The position numbers and the translations under genes are program-made. Source: Deltaproteobacteria bacterium (GTDB taxonomy: Bacteria; Desulfobacterota; Binatia; DP-6). From it: a DNA stretch of 10,115 bases. Position 1 is the stretch's first letter. Each line of letters begins with the position of its first letter. Location: contig VBLA01000224.1 of assembly GCA_005879245.1 (NCBI GenBank), positions 2,616 to 12,730 of the forward strand. Reading direction: 5' to 3'. Below are positions 6,183 through 10,115 of the stretch, in pieces. The notes beneath the pieces were generated by a model that was given only the letters and a program-made list of their open reading frames with translations, did not search any database and was not told where the DNA came from.

Positions 6183-6803
6183 CTACCGCACTCCGTTCCG
6201 CCCGCCGGAGCGGGCGGTCAGGTCGAGGGGGCCGAGCGAGCGCCGGACGAGGCGCACGAGCTCCTCGACCTCGGGGTTGGGGTCCGGGCGAGCGACGATC
6301 AGACGTCCGAGCTCGATGCCGAGTCCGGCGACCAGGAGCGCCAGGGCGCGGGTCGGAACGATGCGTCCCCCACCCCGTCCGGGGCGCACCAGTCCGGCGG
6401 CGATCTCGTCGACGAAGCGGAGGTGCCCCTCGCTGCCGAACGACGGCCCACCCTCGAGGAGGAGCCGCGCCCGTCCCCGGTCGGCGAGCCAGAACTCCGC
6501 CGAGAGCCGGAGCGCGAGCGCTACCCGATCTCCGATGCCCATGTCCGGCCGCATCCCGGCCCGCCAGCGCTCGAGGAGGTCGTGTTTGGCGCGGCGGGCG
6601 AGTTGCTCGTAGGCGGCCCGCTTGTCCCGGAAGTGGAGGTAGAAGGTACCCGCCGCGACGTCCGCCGTGCGCGCCATCTCGGCGGTCGTCGCCGCATCGT
6701 AGCCGCGCGCGCAGAAAACCTCGAGGGCGGAAGTCAGGAGCCGCGCCTCGGTCGCCCGCTTGCGCCGCTTGGCGCGCGTCTCGACGGCCGCTTCCGCCGT
6801 CAT
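6183..6803 (-). CDS. TetR/AcrR-family transcriptional regulator
   Basis: A 206-residue protein from ATG 6803-6801, the usual TetR length. After a basic N-terminal segment (RAKRRKRA), residues about 19-62 form the TetR_N helix-turn-helix: LLTSALEVFCARGYDAATTA, then MARTADVAAGTFYLHFRDKR. This keeps the invariant G-x-F-Y-x-H-F and K of the recognition helix region. The C-terminal ligand and dimer domain is divergent, as is usual. Its ATG overlaps the TGA of the upstream di-iron gene (shared ATGA, 6803-6800), and there is no separate ribosome site, so translation is probably coupled and both are on one mRNA. It most likely represses its own operon through the palindromes at 7926-7951, and perhaps the divergent FAD gene (inference). 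A longer upstream in-frame extension overlaps the di-iron gene and is not real. Confidence 0.93.
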   Translation of the reverse strand: MTAEAAVETRAKRRKRATEARLLTSALEVFCARGYDAATTAEMARTADVAAGTFYLHFRDKRAAYEQLARRAKHDLLERWRAGMRPDMGIGDRVALALRLSAEFWLADRGRARLLLEGGPSFGSEGHLRFVDEIAAGLVRPGRGGGRIVPTRALALLVAGLGIELGRLIVARPDPNPEVEELVRLVRRSLGPLDLTARSGGRNGVR

Positions 6804-7897
6804 CCGATCCGCCGGACGATCTTCCGCTTGCCGGCATTGATCTCGCGCAGCCCGCGGATGCCCTCCTCGGCCACGTCCTCCCCGACGATCCGGTCCTTCT
6901 CGGCCGAGAGCTCCTCCATGTCGACCCACGCCGCGTAGTGGGACCGGGTGCGCTCGGTGATGATGTCCGCCGCGAGCAGCGTCTTGATGAGGGTGCGGAA
7001 GACGTTGGTCGACTGGCGGAGCTGGGCCCGGCGGTCCGCGTCGGTGAAGGCCTCGAGGACCGCGCCCCGCACCCACTGCCAGTCGAGACCGAAGCGCGGA
7101 TAGAGGAGGCGCTTCTGCTCGGCGTTCACCAGGTTGAAGAGGAGGAGGTTGAAGCACTCGAGGGCCCAGTCCTCGACGGCGGCGTGCTCGGCCGCGCTGA
7201 GCCCCGGCACCGTCGCATGCGCCCAGATCTTGCCGAACTTGTGGTGGAACGCCTCGTCGGTCATGACCAGCTGGCAGAGGCGGCGGAGCAGGGGATCGCA
7301 GGCGACCTTGTGGAGGGTCGTGAAGGCGCCCATGGCGAGCCCCTCGACCAGCATCTGCATGCCGACGATCTTCTTGTAGACGACCGGGCTCGCGACGAGC
7401 TCCTGGAGCAGGTTCCCGATCGTGTCGCCGACCGGGAAGGTCGCCCCCGCGAAGCGGGCCGCGATGTAGCGCGTGAAGCCGTGGACGTGACGGGCTTCCT
7501 CGCGCACCTGATTCGCTGCGTACTCCTGCGCGCCCGGATCGAGGAAGATGTCACAGAGGTTGGCAGAGAGGCTGAGCGCCCCCTGCTCGCCGTGGAGCAG
7601 GTTCGACGCGAGCCAGCGCGCCGTCTCGTTGGCGAAGGCGACCCGCTGCCCCTCGTCGAGTCGATCCCACACGGCGGTGTGCGACTCGACGATGAAGCTG
7701 AGCGGCAGGAGCGGTTCGCCCGCCGGCCAGGGCTGGTCGAAGTTGATGTAGTCCCGGTCTTCCGGGTTCCAGAAGTGCTCCTCGGTGCGAGCGATGATCT
7801 CCTCGAAATGCGGTGTCCGCCGCGCATAGCGGGCGGGCTCGAGCATCGCGGGGAAGTCGTCGGGCGCGACCGTCTGGTAGGCAGGATCGAGCGGCAT
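6800..7897 (-). CDS. Ferritin-like di-iron carboxylate enzyme (oxygenase/desaturase type)
   Basis: A 365-residue cytoplasmic protein. ATG 7897-7895 is chosen because GGAGGAGG (7910-7903) lies five bases upstream; the GTG at 7903 would start inside that ribosome site. A four-helix di-iron centre is readable with textbook spacing: E104 (GEQGAL), E134 and H137 (EEARH), E185 (VEGLAM), E215 and H218 (TDEAFHH). The two half-sites have the same 30-residue spacing, E104-E134 and E185-E215. This pattern is shared by ribonucleotide-reductase-like, acyl-carrier-protein desaturase-like and AurF-like enzymes, which activate O2 to hydroxylate, desaturate or N-oxidise substrates. The helix around residues 226-365 continues the domain and has no second catalytic motif. 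The gene is first in an operon with the TetR gene and divergent from an FAD oxidoreductase, with palindromes over its promoter. The exact reaction is unknown; a small radical-scavenging or ferroxidase role cannot be excluded, but the length argues for an oxygenase. Confidence 0.85.
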   Translation of the reverse strand: MPLDPAYQTVAPDDFPAMLEPARYARRTPHFEEIIARTEEHFWNPEDRDYINFDQPWPAGEPLLPLSFIVESHTAVWDRLDEGQRVAFANETARWLASNLLHGEQGALSLSANLCDIFLDPGAQEYAANQVREEARHVHGFTRYIAARFAGATFPVGDTIGNLLQELVASPVVYKKIVGMQMLVEGLAMGAFTTLHKVACDPLLRRLCQLVMTDEAFHHKFGKIWAHATVPGLSAAEHAAVEDWALECFNLLLFNLVNAEQKRLLYPRFGLDWQWVRGAVLEAFTDADRRAQLRQSTNVFRTLIKTLLAADIITERTRSHYAAWVDMEELSAEKDRIVGEDVAEEGIRGLREINAGKRKIVRRIG

Positions 7898-7925
7898 CGG
7901 CACCTCCTCCGGCTACGGCTGAGCT

Positions 7926-7958
7926 ATCCTCATAACTGAGGATCTCTCAGTGAGTCAA
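7926..7958. promoter_or_regulatory. Divergent promoter with two overlapping palindromes, probable TetR operator
   Basis: ATCCTCA-TAAC-TGAGGAT (7926-7943) is a perfect 7-bp inverted repeat, and ACTGAG-GATCT-CTCAGT (7935-7951) is a perfect 6-bp one; they share the TGAG. On the minus strand TTGACT (7958-7953) and TATGAG (7934-7929), 18 bases apart, form a plausible promoter for the di-iron/TetR operon. The palindromes span from its -10 to the edge of its -35. This is the classic placement for autorepression by a TetR protein encoded in the same operon. No convincing rightward promoter was found here. Confidence 0.65.
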
Positions 7959-8004
7959 TCGAGCGTTGACAGCCGAGAACCTCGGTGCGAGCGTCGCGGC
8001 GCCC

Positions 8005-9435
8005 ATGGAGCCGCGCGAGACGGAGGCCGACGTCGTCATCGTCGGCTCGGCGCTCGCCGGGCTCGTGGCGGGCGCGATCCTCACTCGCCAGGGCAAGCGG
8101 ATCGTGATCCTCGAGCAGGCCGACACCGTCGGCGGCCGGGGCGGCGCCGTCCGACGACCCGATGGCTACTGGATCGACTTCGGCCATCGCGACGGCCACG
8201 ACGTCGGCGACTGCCAGCTCGCGTGGCACTACGGCGCGGAGGCCGCCCGTGAAGCCGGCGTCGAGGTCAAGCTCCGCCGGGTGGAGCAACCGCTGCGCCT
8301 GCACCGCTTCCCCGAAGACCGAGTGCTCGAGGGCGGCAGGTGGGGGCCGGAGGGCTTCCTCGCCGCGGCGGGCGAGTTCTTCGAGTGTCCCGTGGACGGC
8401 ATGGCCGAGCTCGGCGAGATCGTTGGCCAGCTCGCGCGTGCGGCAGCCGCCGAGCAGGAGGCTCGGCTCCCCGAGACTCTCGGCACGTGGCTCCCCCGCC
8501 ACGTCCGACACCCCGGCGTCCGCCGCGCCCTCCTCCTCATGGCGACGGTCATCTTCCACCGGCATCCCGAGGAGGCCTCGGTCGGCCGGCTGATGCAGTT
8601 CTTCCGGAATCCGAAGGGCGAGGGGCCCTTCATCCCCGACGATGACGAGGTGGGCGGCATGCAGGGCCTGATGGAGCCCTGGGCGCGCGCGATCCGGGCA
8701 CGGGGCGGCGAGATCGCGCTCGGCTGGAAGCCGCTCGAGATCGTCGTCGACGGCGGGCGGGTACGGGGTGCCGTCGCCGTCGACACGACCAACCTCGTGC
8801 GCGAGGTGCGGGCGCCGATCGTGATCAGCACCTATCCCGTGTGGGAAACCTTCGACCTGGCCGACGAGCACCTGTTCCCGCCCGCGTTCGTCGCGGCCGC
8901 TCACGAGCTCCGCGGGCATCGCGCCGATCTGGTCGGCTGGCAGGCGGGGCTCGGCCGCGTACCCACCATCCGCGCGACCGGTGTCCCGGATCAGCACGGC
9001 GGCTGGAACCGGCTTCTCCGCGGCCCGGAGCGGGCCTACCGCGGCGGGTACCAGATCACCTCGCTCTCCAGCCGACGGGCGGCTCCCCCCGGCAAGCACC
9101 TCCTCATGCTCGTGATGGCCCGCTGGTTCCGCGGCGGATCGACCGCCGGCCAGTCCTGGACGGCGGCGCGCGCCGAGCTCGACGAGGCGATCGACTACCT
9201 CCGTCGCTTCTACGCCGACCTCGACGCGTGCGTCGAGTGGAGCGCCTACCAGTACGTCGCCGCCCCGCAGTCCACGAGCTGGGCCTGGGCGCCGCTCAGG
9301 CGCCACGGGCTCGAGGCGCCCGGCATCCACGGCCTCCTCCTCGCCGGCTCGACGCTCGAGGCCCCCGCGGCGGTGGTCGACGTCGGCGCCTACGCCGGGC
9401 TGGCGGCGGCCCGGCGGGCCCTCGCGCTACTCTAG
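8005..9435 (+). CDS. FAD-dependent oxidoreductase, amine-oxidase/phytoene-desaturase-like
   Basis: A 476-residue protein from ATG 8005, or 489 residues if TTG 7966 is used. I prefer ATG because the family normally begins a few residues before the Rossmann strand, and TTG 7966 sits just beside the operator; neither has a clear ribosome site. Residues 9-46 are the FAD-binding beta-alpha-beta: DVVIVGSALAGLVAGAIL, acidic E37 closing strand two, then VGGRGGAV, the GG-R motif of flavin amine oxidases and carotenoid desaturases. The middle glycine of GxGxxG is Ala (G14-S-A-L-A-G19). The C-terminus LLLAGSTLEAPAAVVDVGAYAGLAAA is the second FAD-contact segment of this superfamily. No signal peptide or membrane segment is seen. 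Family members oxidise amines or desaturate isoprenoids; the substrate here is unknown. Divergent arrangement with the di-iron/TetR operon suggests a shared pathway (inference). A hairpin follows five bases after the stop. Confidence 0.88.
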   Translation: MEPRETEADVVIVGSALAGLVAGAILTRQGKRIVILEQADTVGGRGGAVRRPDGYWIDFGHRDGHDVGDCQLAWHYGAEAAREAGVEVKLRRVEQPLRLHRFPEDRVLEGGRWGPEGFLAAAGEFFECPVDGMAELGEIVGQLARAAAAEQEARLPETLGTWLPRHVRHPGVRRALLLMATVIFHRHPEEASVGRLMQFFRNPKGEGPFIPDDDEVGGMQGLMEPWARAIRARGGEIALGWKPLEIVVDGGRVRGAVAVDTTNLVREVRAPIVISTYPVWETFDLADEHLFPPAFVAAAHELRGHRADLVGWQAGLGRVPTIRATGVPDQHGGWNRLLRGPERAYRGGYQITSLSSRRAAPPGKHLLMLVMARWFRGGSTAGQSWTAARAELDEAIDYLRRFYADLDACVEWSAYQYVAAPQSTSWAWAPLRRHGLEAPGIHGLLLAGSTLEAPAAVVDVGAYAGLAAARRALALL

Positions 9436-9439
9436 AAGG

Positions 9440-9465
9440 CCGACCCGAGACACGTCTCGGGTCGG
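9440..9465 (+). terminator. Terminator-like hairpin after the FAD oxidoreductase gene
   Basis: CCGACCCGAGAC (9440-9451) and GTCTCGGGTCGG (9454-9465) are perfect 12-base complements with two bases between them; in RNA the innermost pairs would open into a four-to-six-base loop. It starts five bases after the TAG at 9433-9435. The following bases are AATCGGACG, so there is no U tract. It could stop polymerase poorly, or protect the mRNA 3' end. Confidence 0.55.
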
Positions 9466-9485
9466 AATCGGACGCGAGAGTGCCG

Positions 9486-9620
9486 CGTTCGGTGGATCGA
9501 GCGAACGGCGTGCCGCGGCCGGCGAAGCCGGCGCGGCAGACGACCCCCAATGCGGGAGCGTCTGCTGGGGTCGTCGACCCGTAGGCCGCGATGACGCGGC
9601 CCCCCCGGTCTATGCCGGGG
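9486..9620. repeat. Cluster of consecutive GC-rich hairpins in non-coding DNA
   Basis: The gene-free stretch 9436-9764 holds a run of inverted repeats after the terminator-like one: CGTTCG/CGAACG (9486-9491, 9502-9507); TGCCGC-g-GCCGGC/GCCGGCGCGGCA with a GAA loop (9511-9538); GACGACCCC/GGGGTCGTC (9539-9547, 9567-9575); GGCCGCG/CGCGGCC with an ATGA loop (9584-9601); and CCCCGG/CCGGGG (9603-9620). GCAGACG/CGTCTGC (9536-9542, 9559-9565) competes with two of these, so alternative folds exist. Nothing here reads as a gene, tRNA or known riboswitch. Bases 9621-9710 show no clear element. It may be a REP-type repeat or a structured RNA. Confidence 0.6.
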
Positions 9621-9712
9621 CGACGCCGAGCGCGCAGATGTCAGAGCGAGTCTTGGGTCAGCCTCCCAGCCGTCGCGAGCCCGGGCGGCGCACGTCACGC
9701 TTGGGACCCGTG

Positions 9713-9759
9713 TTGACAGAACGTTCAGAATTTTCTAAACGTACCGAACAGACAGGAGG
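9713..9759 (+). promoter_or_regulatory. Promoter, 22-bp operator-like palindrome and ribosome site of the GbsR-like gene
   Basis: A perfect -35 TTGACA (9713-9718) is followed 17 bases later by TAAACG, or by TCTAAA at 15 bases, in an AT-rich patch unusual for this window. Over the spacer and -10 lies ACGTTCAGAA-TT-TTCTAAACGT (9721-9742), with ten-base arms and one mismatch. AGGAGG at 9754-9759 is five bases before ATG 9765. The arrangement fits repression by a dimeric winged-helix regulator, most simply the GbsR-like product itself. Confidence 0.65.
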
Positions 9760-9764
9760 CATTC

Positions 9765-10115
9765 ATGGACCGGGCAACCGGCATCTTCGTCGATGGCATC
9801 GGCGCCGCCGCGGCGACCTCGGGTGTTCTCACCCAGCTCCAGGGGCGGATCTTCGCGCTGCTCTACCTCCACCAGCGCTCCCTCGCCCTCGAGGAGGTCG
9901 CGGCCGAGCTCGAGCAGAGCAAGAGCAACATCTCGGTCAATATCCGCGGCCTGGTCGAGTGGCATCTGGTGCGCCGCACCCACGTCGCCGGCTCGCGCAA
10001 GGATCACTACGAGGCCGCGACGGATTTCTGGCGGGTCATGCAGGAGATCATGGAGCGTCGGTTCCGCTGGAATCTCCGCCAGGTGCTGGCCACCGTCGCC
10101 GAGACCGAGCGCGCT
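9765..10115 (+). CDS. GbsR/MarR-like winged-helix transcriptional regulator, 3'-truncated
   Basis: The frame from ATG 9765 is open to the end of the window (117 codons) and continues beyond it. Residues about 20-85 form a winged helix: LTQLQGRIFALLYLHQRSLA, then EEVAAELEQSKSNISVNIRG as helix-turn-helix, and LVEWHLVRRTHVAGSRKDHY as the wing. S-K-S-N-(I/V)-S and G-(S)-R-K-(D)-x-Y are hallmarks of the GbsR group, which regulate osmoprotectant or transport genes in some bacteria, although the signal varies. It is followed by a helix rich in Arg, Glu and Met that would start the dimer region. Translation is set by AGGAGG. Its targets probably lie downstream, outside the window, as well as its own promoter. 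The family assignment is good; the ligand is unknown. Confidence 0.85.
   Translation, partial: MDRATGIFVDGIGAAAATSGVLTQLQGRIFALLYLHQRSLALEEVAAELEQSKSNISVNIRGLVEWHLVRRTHVAGSRKDHYEAATDFWRVMQEIMERRFRWNLRQVLATVAETERA

Noticed and set aside
6804..7157. In-frame upstream extension of the TetR gene
   Set aside because: It lies wholly inside the di-iron gene on the same strand; the TetR domain begins right after ATG 6803, which overlaps the upstream stop as ATGA.
6938..7939. 333-codon open frame on the + strand opposite the di-iron enzyme
   Set aside because: Glu/Arg/Val-rich shadow product; the minus-strand gene has a complete di-iron ligand set and a strong ribosome site.
7966..7971. TTGACA, a perfect -35 sequence that is also a TTG start upstream of the FAD gene
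   Set aside because: No -10-like hexamer follows at 16-18 bases, and no ribosome site precedes the TTG; ATG 8005 lies at the normal distance before the Rossmann strand.
7930..9330. 466-codon open frame on the - strand opposite the FAD oxidoreductase
   Set aside because: Low-complexity Arg/Ala/Gly/Asp-rich product with no motif; the + strand shows a clear FAD-binding fold at both ends.

Overview
The window is very GC-rich, roughly two thirds or more G+C by eye. It holds eight genes, plus the start of a ninth's worth of regulatory DNA around them: six complete or near-complete genes, one 5'-truncated gene and one 3'-truncated gene. It looks like chromosome from a diderm bacterium of the broad delta-proteobacterial kind (Binatota/Desulfobacterota/Myxococcota-like). 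The clues are secreted Cys-rich proteins with Thr-only linkers, an FG-GAP propeller followed by CxxDxDC-type Cys repeats, an F420-type LLM oxidoreductase, and many TetR/GbsR-type regulators beside oxidoreductases. That placement is inference; there is no rRNA or marker gene here. No tRNA, rRNA, CRISPR array, transposase or phage gene was seen.

Layout. 1-537 (+): end of a DsbA-like thiol oxidoreductase. 550-2346 (-): large exported Cys-rich protein with an exactly spaced tandem four-Cys module. 2466-3464 (+): LLM-class, probably F420-dependent oxidoreductase. 3461-5176 (-): exported seven-repeat FG-GAP beta-propeller with a Cys-rich segment and a basic helical tail. 5431/5519-6103 (+): heme-oxygenase-like (TENA/PqqC-type) metal-dependent protein whose N-terminus is out of frame. 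6183-6803 and 6800-7897 (-): a TetR regulator translationally coupled behind a ferritin-like di-iron carboxylate enzyme. 8005-9435 (+): FAD-dependent amine-oxidase/phytoene-desaturase-like oxidoreductase, divergent from the di-iron gene. 9436-9764: non-coding, with a run of hairpins and an operator-like palindrome. 9765-10115 (+): start of a GbsR/MarR-like regulator. Up to the FAD gene, transcription units alternate strand, so most intergenic spaces are either convergent ends or divergent promoters.

How they fit together. The DsbA-like protein and the two exported Cys-rich proteins all belong to the cell envelope, and DsbA-type oxidation could serve the many cysteines of its neighbours (inference). 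The clearest functional unit is TetR + di-iron enzyme + divergent FAD enzyme. Two overlapping palindromes lie in the short divergent promoter, across the likely -10/-35 of the di-iron gene, which suggests a substrate-inducible oxidation cassette. The GbsR-like gene has a 22-bp near-perfect palindrome over its own promoter, which suggests autoregulation. Other points of interest are the frameshift at 5431-5518, a sigma-54-like promoter with an upstream inverted repeat before the propeller gene, and the hairpin cluster at 9440-9620.
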